Positions 6,523 to 12,766 of a stretch of 16,695 bases of DNA are shown one piece after another (position 1 is the first letter of the stretch; each line of letters starts with the position of its first letter). The notes below the pieces were generated by a model that saw only the letters and a list, made by a program, of their open reading frames with translations, was not told where the DNA came from and ran no database searches. This DNA comes from Microcaldota archaeon (GTDB lineage: Archaea; Micrarchaeota; Micrarchaeia; Micrarchaeales; Micrarchaeaceae): NCBI GenBank assembly GCA_021829015.1, contig JAJZOJ010000030.1:1-16695 (forward strand), given 5' to 3'. A program made the position numbers and the translations under genes.

Positions 6523-6693
6523 ATGAAGTGCACATACTGTTCAACGGAGATAAGGAAAGGGACCGGCACCATGTACGTGCACAGGACTGGGTCCGTCGAG
6601 TACTTCTGCTCCAACAGGTGCTTCAAGAGCAGGACCGTAATGCACAGGAAGCTCAGCAAGAAGGTCCTGAAGCAGAAGGCAGCAAGAAAGTGA
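6523..6693 (+). CDS. rpl24e: Large-subunit ribosomal protein eL24 (L24e)
   Basis: 56 residues. The protein has a treble-clef zinc site: CTYC near the N-terminus (Cys3 and Cys6) and CSNRC (Cys29 and Cys33), with the family pattern 'GTGTMYVHRTGSVEYFCS' between them. It belongs to the 50S subunit. The C-terminus is short and Lys-rich (KLSKKVLKQKAARK). GAGGG (6512-6516), overlapping the end of the eS28 gene, is a ribosome binding site 6 nt before the ATG. Third gene of the L7Ae-eS28-eL24 operon. A longer frame overlapping it in another phase (6510-6713) is not coding. Confidence 0.93.
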   Translation: MKCTYCSTEIRKGTGTMYVHRTGSVEYFCSNRCFKSRTVMHRKLSKKVLKQKAARK

Positions 6694-6764
6694 AAGTGAC
6701 TAATCCTAAATAACCAGGCCGCGCATCCCATCGCTGCGCAACACATCGATAAATTGAAAGTTCA

Positions 6765-6788
6765 GGCCCGGCCGTGCACAGCCGGGCC
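6765..6788 (+). other. GC-rich perfect hairpin after eL24
   Basis: GGCCCGGC (6765-6772) and GCCGGGCC (6781-6788) form an 8-bp perfect stem around an 8-nt loop, 72 nt after the eL24 stop. There is no T-run after it, so it is not a typical terminator. It may be a 3' end structure or part of a small RNA in the 165-nt gap 6694-6858. I could not fold a tRNA from the region. Confidence 0.5.
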
Positions 6789-6838
6789 AACCCAATCCCT
6801 TCCACCCAGGGTTCCTTGGACAACTAAATGCTGATGCC

Positions 6839-6852
6839 ATATATATAATAAT
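6839..6852 (+). promoter_or_regulatory. TATA region of the HTH-CBS regulator
   Basis: A run of alternating AT (ATATATATAATAAT) is centred about 28 nt before ATG 6874. Transcription would begin at or next to the start codon, so the mRNA is probably leaderless. Confidence 0.6.
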
Positions 6853-6864
6853 TCCTACTTGAAA

Positions 6865-6880
6865 TATCCATATATGGATA
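6865..6880. promoter_or_regulatory. Perfect 16-bp palindrome over the start codon, likely operator
   Basis: TATCCATATATGGATA is a perfect inverted repeat that includes the ATG at 6874-6876 and the expected transcription start. XRE-type regulators bind such symmetric sites as dimers, so it is probably the site through which the HTH-CBS protein represses its own gene. This role is inferred from position and symmetry. Confidence 0.55.
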
Positions 6881-7410
6881 ACGAGACCAACGCATTCCCG
6901 GTCCTTGCGTCGATAAGGGCCAGGCGCAAAAGGCTCGGGATAAGCCAGAGCGAATTTTCCAGGCTCACCGGGATAAGCCAGTCGATGCTCACGAGGATAG
7001 AGAGGGGATCCGTCATGCCTGGGTACAACAAGGCGGTAGGGATATTCGAGAGGCTGACTGAGCTCGAGCACAAGGACCAGAAGGTCGCATCGGACATAAT
7101 GAACCGCGACCTCATAATACTCAAGGGGAGCGACACCGTGGGCAAGGTGATGAGGCTCGCAAAGGAGCACTCGATATCGCAGTTCCCTGTGATGGACGGG
7201 GCCAACATAGTCGGAAGCATACGCTTAGTCGACATAATGGGGCTTTCGATGGATTCAAGGATAGGGTGGCGCCTTAACCCGCCGTTCGCTATGATCAACG
7301 AGAGCACCCCGTCAAGCATAGTGCGGGAATTGCTGAAGCACGATCGCGAGGTGCTTGTGATGAGGAAGGCAAAGCCCATAGGGATAATAACAGTCGACGA
7401 TTTCCTCTAG
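6874..7410 (+). CDS. XRE-family HTH regulator with a CBS-domain pair
   Basis: 178 residues from ATG 6874. Residues 11-60 form an XRE/Cro-type helix-turn-helix (RARRKRLGISQSEFSRLTGI, then SQSMLTRIERGSVMPGY). Two CBS domains follow, about 73-122 (IMNRDLIILKGSDTVGKVMR ... FPVMDGANIVGSIRLVDIM) and 137-177 (MINESTPSSIVRELL ... PIGIITVDDFL). CBS pairs bind adenine nucleotides, so this is likely a transcription factor sensing energy or nucleotide state; HTH-CBS fusions of this kind are common in archaea. A TTG at 6859 would extend it by five residues but would precede the expected transcription start. The gene converges with a - strand gene: both stops lie in the shared CTAG at 7407-7410. Confidence 0.9.
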   Translation: MDNETNAFPVLASIRARRKRLGISQSEFSRLTGISQSMLTRIERGSVMPGYNKAVGIFERLTELEHKDQKVASDIMNRDLIILKGSDTVGKVMRLAKEHSISQFPVMDGANIVGSIRLVDIMGLSMDSRIGWRLNPPFAMINESTPSSIVRELLKHDREVLVMRKAKPIGIITVDDFL

Positions 7411-7604
7411 AGCTCCTCGACCTTTATCTCCTTGTCGTTCTCGCTTCCCATTATGCTGTCCATGCCGAACCTCATGAGCTCTGCCTGCATCTTCGAGAGA
7501 AAAAGCTTCCGGCCAGACATATCCTTTATTATGTAGGCACCGCTGTCGTCTATAGTCACTATGACGTACTCCTTTCCCTTGGTTATCCTGAAGCTCTTGG
7601 CCAT
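7407..7604 (-). CDS. Small hypothetical protein, second gene of a - strand pair
   Basis: 65 residues, family not recognised. It starts with a basic stretch and a predicted beta-hairpin (KGKEYVIVTIDDSGAYIIKD), then a helix (KMQAELMRFGMDSIMG) and an acidic tail. No metal, membrane or catalytic motif is apparent. Its ATG (7604-7602) directly abuts the stop of the upstream gene, so the two are surely co-transcribed and probably translationally coupled. It could be a partner of the upstream beta-rich protein. Confidence 0.7.
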   Translation of the reverse strand: MAKSFRITKGKEYVIVTIDDSGAYIIKDMSGRKLFLSKMQAELMRFGMDSIMGSENDKEIKVEEL

Positions 7605-7967
7605 TCAGGCCTCACATTTTATCGTTTCGCTCTGCTCCTCCCTCTCCGCTATCGCACCGTCCTCGTCGTAGAGGTACGCGGTTATCTTCACTGGATAGTG
7701 GTCCGGGAAGTTGTTAGGGCTTGTATAGAGCTTGACCTGCTTCTCTATCGCGCTTCCGGGCTTGAGTATGCCTACCCTGGTGCGCCCTATGTCAAGGTCC
7801 TTGTCATGCGCGAGCGAGAGCGGCGGACTTACGGAGATGTCGCATTCGCACCAGTAAACCTTCTGCGGGTCAGTGGTACTCACTTTCATGAACATCGTGG
7901 CTTCGTTCCTCCTGTTCGCCTTAAGGCTCTCCGGCTCAAACCTGGTCTCGACATTTGCTATTGGCAT
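7605..7967 (-). CDS. Hypothetical beta-rich (Ig-like) protein
   Basis: 120 residues, not recognised as a named family. The alternating hydrophobic pattern (ATMFMKVSTT, VYWCECDISVSPP, IEKQVKLYTS, YPVKITAYLYDEDG) predicts a beta-sandwich like an Ig or CARDB domain. There is no signal peptide, so unlike most such domains it is probably cytoplasmic. Two Cys are close together in WCEC. The start ATG (7967-7965) is preceded by GAGTTGAT, a one-mismatch ribosome binding site 4 nt upstream. First gene of a two-gene operon, divergent from the winged-helix gene at 8063. Confidence 0.75.
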   Translation of the reverse strand: MPIANVETRFEPESLKANRRNEATMFMKVSTTDPQKVYWCECDISVSPPLSLAHDKDLDIGRTRVGILKPGSAIEKQVKLYTSPNNFPDHYPVKITAYLYDEDGAIAEREEQSETIKCEA

Positions 7968-8010
7968 AAAATCAACTCAAACCGCGCCGCGCTAAGACAT
8001 AGGAGCATTG

Positions 8011-8029
8011 GTATAATAAGGTATTTATT
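8011..8029. promoter_or_regulatory. Divergent promoter region with two AT boxes
   Basis: TATAATAAG (8012-8020) and GTATTTATT (8021-8029) lie between the - strand gene at 7967 and the + strand gene at 8063. Either box could serve either strand: the - strand readings are CTTATTATA and AATAAATAC. I cannot decide which box goes with which gene. Confidence 0.45.
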
Positions 8030-8062
8030 TGTTTGAATGAGATACATAATCTCGGTGCTTAA

Positions 8063-8527
8063 CTGGAGCTAAACGAATCTGCACTCATAGAAAATGAGCT
8101 CACGCTCAGGGACCTGCGCATAACAAAGGAGGTCACGGAGACGAGGAGAGCCGTGGTACGGTGGCTAGCCCTCTCGCTGGGGATAATAAGCCCTGGCGAG
8201 TCCAGGCTTGCCGCGGTATCGGTTTTCGATGCGATGCTGCACTTCCAATTCGGGGAGAGGAGGGATGCCACGATACCGGAGCTCATGGGCTACATAGAGG
8301 AGTCATGGGGCGGCATAAACGAGAAGACCCTGCGGTACCATCTCCTCCAGCTGAAGAAAATGAACATAGCGGAGAACTCGAAGGGGAGATATTCTCTTGC
8401 ATCCCCGGGAATAGGCGACCGCCACGATCCCGAGAACTGGGTGCACAGCTACATAGATTCGCAGGTCAGGCCGATAAAGGAGAAGATGGGCCTGGCTACA
8501 AAGGAGCTCAGGACAAGGCAGGCATAA
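8063..8527 (+). CDS. Winged-helix DNA-binding protein, apparent CTG start
   Basis: 154 residues if started at CTG 8063. The C-terminal half holds a winged-helix domain: PELMGYIEESWGGINEKTLR, then YHLLQLKKMNIAENSKGRYS (recognition helix and wing, roughly residues 68-112). Upstream is a helical segment TETRRAVVRWLALSLGIISP. The first conventional start in frame is GTG 8153, but the 30 codons before it read as good protein (ELNESALIENELTLRDLRIT), continuous with the helix that GTG 8153 would cut. CTG 8063 has GGTG 5 nt upstream (8054-8057) and a stop TAA just before it in frame. It lies 21 nt before the exported glycoprotein gene and is probably co-transcribed with it. Confidence 0.8.
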   Translation: MELNESALIENELTLRDLRITKEVTETRRAVVRWLALSLGIISPGESRLAAVSVFDAMLHFQFGERRDATIPELMGYIEESWGGINEKTLRYHLLQLKKMNIAENSKGRYSLASPGIGDRHDPENWVHSYIDSQVRPIKEKMGLATKELRTRQA

Positions 8528-8548
8528 GGCAGGTATTGGTGTTATACT

Positions 8549-10237
8549 ATGGACAAGAAAGAGATTGCAATTTACGCGGTGATAGCTGTCGTCATAATAG
8601 CCTCGGTGGCATTCCTGCTGAGGGGGTCATTCGCGCAGAGCTACAGCGTATCTGTAAGCCTATCGCCTGCAGCTCCCGCAGTGCACTTGTACCCGTACCA
8701 GTCGACCGAATACATAATCAACATAACCAACACAGGGAATAACCGCATAAGCGGCCTTCTCGTCGGATTCTACCTAAACGGGCAGGAGCTCTCCGCCAAT
8801 ACCGTGAGCATACCTGCGGGGCAGAGCCTGCAGCTCATAAGGAACTATACGTATATGGAGCCGGGAAGGTACGGATTCCAGGCCGTGGCCGATCCGGGAA
8901 GCGTGCTGGACATCAGGGACAGGAACGGCACCACCTCATCGGTCTCGGTCAACGTTTCAGTGCCAGAGACGCCTAACGTATACAGCTCAATCCCGAACAA
9001 CAACATAAGGGGCACGCAGAGCTTCACGTTCGACGGGACCGGCGCTCTCGGGATATCCACTGTTGCAGGGCGCTACGACATAGCGCTCCTTGACGAGATG
9101 CTAGGCCCATCGAACCAGATAATGGGCAAGGTCTTCGAGAACGTCTATCCGTATACCGCAAACGCATATGGGGCGTACGCGCAATATTCCAATGGCAGCG
9201 AGGCATATGCCGCATGGATGCAGGGAACCCTTACTCCCCAAATGGTGAGGATAGTCGTATCGAGCTTCGGGAAGCGGTTCAGCTACTCGGGAAACGGGCT
9301 CAACTACTCAATGGTAAGCAACACGACCAGCATATGCACAGGCTATTCGAACGGCTGGACCAAGGTGTACGGCTACTACAACGCGACGAACCCCGGGACA
9401 TGCGCGACCATGGCGGAATCCACATATACCCCATATGAAAGCAACGTCCTAGTCAATGCGGCATCCGACAACGCCCTGAGGCACTACCAGTCCGGGCTCT
9501 TCTATACGAACAGCGTAATACTCGGCTCGTCACTTGGATACTCGTCCGGCAACCTGTCCGCAACCAACATATTCGAGATAGATTACGGGATGTTCATATC
9601 TACGATAACGAGGCTAAGCTCCCCAAGGAACACACTGGAGTTCTCCAATTCCACGTGCTACGGGCTTTCCTATTCGGAGAACGGGGTAAACGTATGCTCA
9701 TACGTCCTGTCCCCAATGGGCATTGTCAATTCCACGTTGCCATACGGCCTGGTCAATTCCACGTACCTCACGAGCAACTACAGCATCAACATCTACTCGC
9801 TGGTGAACAACACCCAGCTGCTAGCCGCGCACTACAATGCGGCTAACCTGTTCGGCCGTCTGGGCGTAAACGAGAGCTCCGTGAAATGGGGCCTTGCATT
9901 CAAGAACTCCTGCACCTTCGCAAACTCGTCCATAGGGTGCAAATCCGTCAACTTCACGGTTAACGATACCGCTTACATAAACCTGACCAACCGCGCCGCG
10001 CATCCGATAAGGCTCAACACCCTCGGGTGCATGATATCGCCAGGGTTCCCTAACGAGAGCATAAACATGACTATCGCCCCTGGCTCCTCGATGGTGCTGG
10101 CCGAGCCGTGCAGCCTTCTCGAGGTCCCGATAACCGCTGCGCAGTACGATTTCACGCTGCTGCTCAATTACACGTACCTGAACCAGACGCATGTGGCTGT
10201 GGGGGCGTTGAACGTGACGAACCCCGGCTATGTCTGA
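8549..10237 (+). CDS. Exported or membrane-anchored surface glycoprotein
   Basis: 562 residues, not a named family. Residues 6-28 form one hydrophobic segment (IAIYAVIAVVIIASVAFLL) after a lysine-containing start: a signal peptide with a possible cut after SFA, or an N-terminal anchor. Residues about 31-137 look like a CARDB/Ig-type beta domain (YQSTEYIINITNTGNNRISG, IPAGQSLQLIRNYTY, RYGFQAVADP). The rest is rich in Asn, Ser, Thr and Tyr, with about 24 N-x-S/T sequons, so it is probably heavily N-glycosylated on the cell surface. Several Cys (in TCYG, VCSYV, SCTF, GCKS, GCMIS) may form disulfides. There is no C-terminal membrane helix. GGTG (8538-8541) is 7 nt before the ATG. The preceding winged-helix gene may regulate it. 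Role unknown. Confidence 0.85.
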   Translation: MDKKEIAIYAVIAVVIIASVAFLLRGSFAQSYSVSVSLSPAAPAVHLYPYQSTEYIINITNTGNNRISGLLVGFYLNGQELSANTVSIPAGQSLQLIRNYTYMEPGRYGFQAVADPGSVLDIRDRNGTTSSVSVNVSVPETPNVYSSIPNNNIRGTQSFTFDGTGALGISTVAGRYDIALLDEMLGPSNQIMGKVFENVYPYTANAYGAYAQYSNGSEAYAAWMQGTLTPQMVRIVVSSFGKRFSYSGNGLNYSMVSNTTSICTGYSNGWTKVYGYYNATNPGTCATMAESTYTPYESNVLVNAASDNALRHYQSGLFYTNSVILGSSLGYSSGNLSATNIFEIDYGMFISTITRLSSPRNTLEFSNSTCYGLSYSENGVNVCSYVLSPMGIVNSTLPYGLVNSTYLTSNYSINIYSLVNNTQLLAAHYNAANLFGRLGVNESSVKWGLAFKNSCTFANSSIGCKSVNFTVNDTAYINLTNRAAHPIRLNTLGCMISPGFPNESINMTIAPGSSMVLAEPCSLLEVPITAAQYDFTLLLNYTYLNQTHVAVGALNVTNPGYV

Positions 10238-10497
10238 AGGTTCATGAAGTCCTTGGAGCCCTTCCCCTCTGGGAAGGCCCTGCCGTTCTCGGCCTCGACC
10301 GGGAGCCCGGTCTCGTTGGCCACCCGCTGCAGCTCCGTCATGTCAAGAACCCTGCTAAGAAAAAGCTCCACGAAATACTCCTTCCCCATGTCCACTTTCC
10401 TGACCCTGAAGGTCATCATCTGCAGCATTCCCGATCTTCTCACGCGCAGCTTCACTCCTCCGCTCCTTATTATCTCAAGGGACCTTTCCTCAATCAT
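10228..10497 (-). CDS. Small hypothetical basic protein
   Basis: 89 residues, family not recognised. The N-terminal part is beta-rich and basic (EIIRSGGVKLRVRRSG, then MMTFRVRKVDMGKEYFVELF), followed by a helix (DMTELQRVANETG) and a Gly/Lys-rich end. No membrane helix or catalytic motif is seen; a nucleic-acid or protein-binding role is possible but unproven. The ATG (10497-10495) lies about 30 nt from a TTTTAAAT box, so the leader is at most a few bases. Its 3' end overlaps the glycoprotein gene by 10 nt on the opposite strand. Confidence 0.7.
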   Translation of the reverse strand: MIEERSLEIIRSGGVKLRVRRSGMLQMMTFRVRKVDMGKEYFVELFLSRVLDMTELQRVANETGLPVEAENGRAFPEGKGSKDFMNLQT

Positions 10498-10522
10498 TGA
10501 ATCCTACTATATATGCAAAATG

Positions 10523-10530
10523 ATTTAAAA
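10523..10530. promoter_or_regulatory. Shared bidirectional TATA element
   Basis: ATTTAAAA on the + strand reads TTTTAAAT on the - strand. Its centre is about 30 nt from the nuoH ATG (10557) and about 30 nt from the - strand ATG (10497). One symmetric box could therefore serve both promoters, with both transcripts nearly leaderless. A second AT-rich stretch, TATTATACC (10539-10547), lies too close to nuoH to be its box. Confidence 0.5.
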
Positions 10531-10556
10531 GCGTGGAGTATTATACCTATGATTGA

Positions 10557-11600
10557 ATGCTCCAGATAGCCTCGCCTGCGATAGCATCATACTTCAACCT
10601 CGTTTATGGCATACTTTCGCGGTTCATTCCCCAGCCGTTCCTCTGGATAGCCTCATTCCTCATAGCGTTCGTGGTATTCCTTGTGATACTTGCGATAATG
10701 TTCAGCATATTCGCATACGTGTTCGGATGGATAGAGCGAAAGATAATAGGCAGGGCCCAGTCCAGGCACGGGCCGACGTACACCGGGCCGTTCGGCTTCC
10801 TGCAGAACATGGCCGACCTGGTGAAGCTTATGTCCAAGGAGGAGATAGTCCCGGACAAGGCTGACAAGCCCCTTTACCAGATGGTGCTTCCCTCAATGGT
10901 CGCATTGTTCGTGCTGATGCTCGCCTTCCTGCCCTTCACCAACGCATTCGTCGGGATAGAAAGCTCCCTGGGCCTGCTGGCGGTATTCGTGCTGCTGTCA
11001 TTCTCCCCGATAATAATGTTCCTGGCGGGATGGACGAGCGGGAACAAGTTCGGCTCGATAAGCGCACAGAGGTCGGTGATGGTGCTCGTGAGCTACGAGA
11101 TCCCGATGTTCATAGTCGTGGCATCGGTCGCGATGCTGGCCGGGAGCATGAGCCTTACATCAATAGTGAATGCGCAGAGCGGCATATGGTACGCCCTCAT
11201 GATGCCGCTGGGGTTCATAGTGTTCTTCATAGTGATGCTCGCGGAGATGGAGAGGCCGCCGTTCGACCTCAGGGAGGCTGACAACGAGCTGATAGCAGGG
11301 TGGCTCACGGACATAAGCGCCCCGTACTACGCGCTCTCGCTGTTCCTCGATTACCTTAGGATGTTCGTGGGAACGGTAATAATATCGCTCCTCTTCCTCG
11401 GGGGGTGGCTGGGCCCGGCGTTCATACCGCCGCTTGCATGGCTCATAACCAAGGCGGTCATATTGTCAATATTCATAATCGTGGTCAGGGCGACCATGGT
11501 GCGCATGAGGATAGACAGGGTCATCAGGACCGGCTGGGAATACCTGACGCCATTGGCGATGCTTAACCTCCTGCTCACCTTTATAATATTTGTCAGGTAA
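10557..11600 (+). CDS. nuoH: Complex I-like subunit H (NuoH/FpoH type)
   Basis: 347 residues with about eight membrane helices. NuoH joins the peripheral arm to the membrane arm and forms most of the quinone chamber. Conserved elements: WIERKIIGRAQSRHGPTYTG with GFLQNMADLVKLMSKEE, ISAQRSVMVLVSYEIPM, and EMERPPFDLREADNELIAGW, where most relatives have PFDLPEAE; the Pro is Arg here. The last helices include VRATMVRMRIDRVIRTGWEYLTPLAMLNL. First gene of the nuoHIJKLMN operon, transcribed from a TATA box about 30 nt upstream with almost no leader and no ribosome binding site. NuoA-D are not upstream; the adjacent gene is divergent and unrelated. Confidence 0.94.
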   Translation: MLQIASPAIASYFNLVYGILSRFIPQPFLWIASFLIAFVVFLVILAIMFSIFAYVFGWIERKIIGRAQSRHGPTYTGPFGFLQNMADLVKLMSKEEIVPDKADKPLYQMVLPSMVALFVLMLAFLPFTNAFVGIESSLGLLAVFVLLSFSPIIMFLAGWTSGNKFGSISAQRSVMVLVSYEIPMFIVVASVAMLAGSMSLTSIVNAQSGIWYALMMPLGFIVFFIVMLAEMERPPFDLREADNELIAGWLTDISAPYYALSLFLDYLRMFVGTVIISLLFLGGWLGPAFIPPLAWLITKAVILSIFIIVVRATMVRMRIDRVIRTGWEYLTPLAMLNLLLTFIIFVR

Positions 11601-11610
11601 GATAGGAAAG

Positions 11611-11982
11611 ATGAGGATGGAACTGAAGAACCCCGTATTGAAGGTATTCTCGCAGGTTGTCACAAAGCCATCCACACTTGAGTATCCGGAAGAGAAGGAG
11701 CTTCTGGACGACAACTACAGGGGAATACACAAGCTGGACATGAAGACGTGCATAAGCTGCTCCGCATGCGCCAGGATATGCCCGAACCAGACGATAACTA
11801 TGGTGCCAACGGAGACGGACAAGGGCACAAAGGTAATGCCTGAGATAAACCTCGAGAGGTGCCTGTTCTGCGCCCTGTGCGAGGAGGTCTGCCCTCCCAA
11901 GTGCCTTACCCTCGGGAAGGAGTACGATTACGAGAAGTACGACCGAAGGGATCTTATCAGGAGGCCGGAGGAGCTGGAATAG
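11611..11982 (+). CDS. nuoI: Complex I-like subunit I, 2x[4Fe-4S] ferredoxin
   Basis: 123 residues from ATG 11611. It carries two [4Fe-4S] motifs: CISCSACARICP and CLFCALCEEVCPPKC, each C-x2-C-x2-C-x3-C-P. NuoI passes electrons along the peripheral arm towards the quinone site. The second motif has an additional Cys right after the cluster. The frame is open to a TTG at 11590 inside nuoH; ATG 11611 is preferred, with a purine-rich AGGAAAG before it, and ATG 11617 is also possible. It is the only peripheral-arm subunit in the window. It starts 10 nt after the nuoH stop. Confidence 0.93.
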   Translation: MRMELKNPVLKVFSQVVTKPSTLEYPEEKELLDDNYRGIHKLDMKTCISCSACARICPNQTITMVPTETDKGTKVMPEINLERCLFCALCEEVCPPKCLTLGKEYDYEKYDRRDLIRRPEELE

Positions 11983-11990
11983 GTATACGC

Positions 11991-12470
11991 ATGGCGTACT
12001 TGGCATTCTTTATGGTGCTTGCGCTCATAGAGATAGCATCGGCTATGGCGGTATACATGCTCAGGGATCTGCTGCATTCGGTTCTCGCCCTGGCCGCATT
12101 CTTCACGGTCAATTCCGCCCTGCTTCTGATGCTGGCCCAGCCCATGATCGCGCTGCTGCAGCTGTTCATAATGGTCGGAGGCATATCTACGTTCATATTC
12201 GTAGGGGTCGCTTCGTCCGGCTATTCGAAGTTCAGGTCAGAGAACTACAACGCGCTAGGCATAGCATACATAGCGCTTTTCCTCCTTCTCGCTGTGTCGA
12301 TAGCGCTGTCGCAGGTGTACGGCTCCGAGAGCAACGTCCTTTCAGCGCCGCTGATAGCGCAGTCGCTTTCCGGAAACGTGGCGCTGCTTTATTTCGCCGC
12401 GCTGCTGCTGTTCGGCGCAGGCTTCGGTTCGATAGTCGTCATGAAACGGCTTGAGGGTGCAAGGAGATGA
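11991..12470 (+). CDS. nuoJ: Complex I-like subunit J
   Basis: 159 residues with five predicted membrane helices. The segment LRDLLHSVLALAAFFTVNSA, followed by LLLMLAQPMIALLQLFIMVG, is typical of NuoJ, whose third helix contains the pi-bulge region that relays conformational change to the pumps. ATG 11991 gives MAYLAFFMVLALIEIASA; the frame is open further upstream but only over nuoI. The stop overlaps nuoK (ATGA). Typical family length is about 160-185. Confidence 0.88.
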   Translation: MAYLAFFMVLALIEIASAMAVYMLRDLLHSVLALAAFFTVNSALLLMLAQPMIALLQLFIMVGGISTFIFVGVASSGYSKFRSENYNALGIAYIALFLLLAVSIALSQVYGSESNVLSAPLIAQSLSGNVALLYFAALLLFGAGFGSIVVMKRLEGARR

Positions 12471-12766
12471 TGATTACAAACTTCATGGTGCTGGCCTCTG
12501 CGATGTTCGCGCTAGGCGTTGCCGGAGTGCTCTCGAACCGCAACTTCATAATAATGATGCTTTCCGTGGAGATGGCCCTCATATCGAGCACGCTTCTCGC
12601 GGTGTCGCTGTTCTATTATTCTTCCGGGGGCAACGTGGTGCCGTTCCTCATAGTCATATGGTCCATAGCCTCGGCCGAGGCGATGACGATGATAGTCTTC
12701 TACAGGTACATGACAAGGCAGCAGATAAGCCTTGACGTGTCAAAGCTCTCGAAGCTGAAGAATTGA
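12467..12766 (+). CDS. nuoK: Complex I-like subunit K
   Basis: 99 residues, three membrane helices, the usual NuoK length. The two essential membrane glutamates are present: Glu35 in MLSVEMALIS and Glu71 in IWSIASAEAM, matching Glu36 and Glu72 of E. coli NuoK. It is a proton-channel subunit homologous to MrpC. GGTG (12456-12459) is 7 nt before the start; the start overlaps the nuoJ stop, and the stop overlaps nuoL by 1 nt. Confidence 0.92.
   Translation: MMITNFMVLASAMFALGVAGVLSNRNFIIMMLSVEMALISSTLLAVSLFYYSSGGNVVPFLIVIWSIASAEAMTMIVFYRYMTRQQISLDVSKLSKLKN

Noticed and set aside
6761..6820. Possible tRNA around the GC-rich hairpin
   Set aside because: The GGGTTC-like stretch near 6810 lacks a T-loop, and no acceptor stem or anticodon arm can be paired with it.
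8037..8072. 11-codon frame MRYIISVLNWS before the winged-helix gene
   Set aside because: Too short to judge as a gene. No slippery site is visible to link it to the downstream frame; kept only as an alternative explanation for the missing start codon.
8161..8742. 193-codon + strand frame in another phase
   Set aside because: It covers the winged-helix gene and the start of the glycoprotein gene, both convincing in their own frames. It is a shadow.
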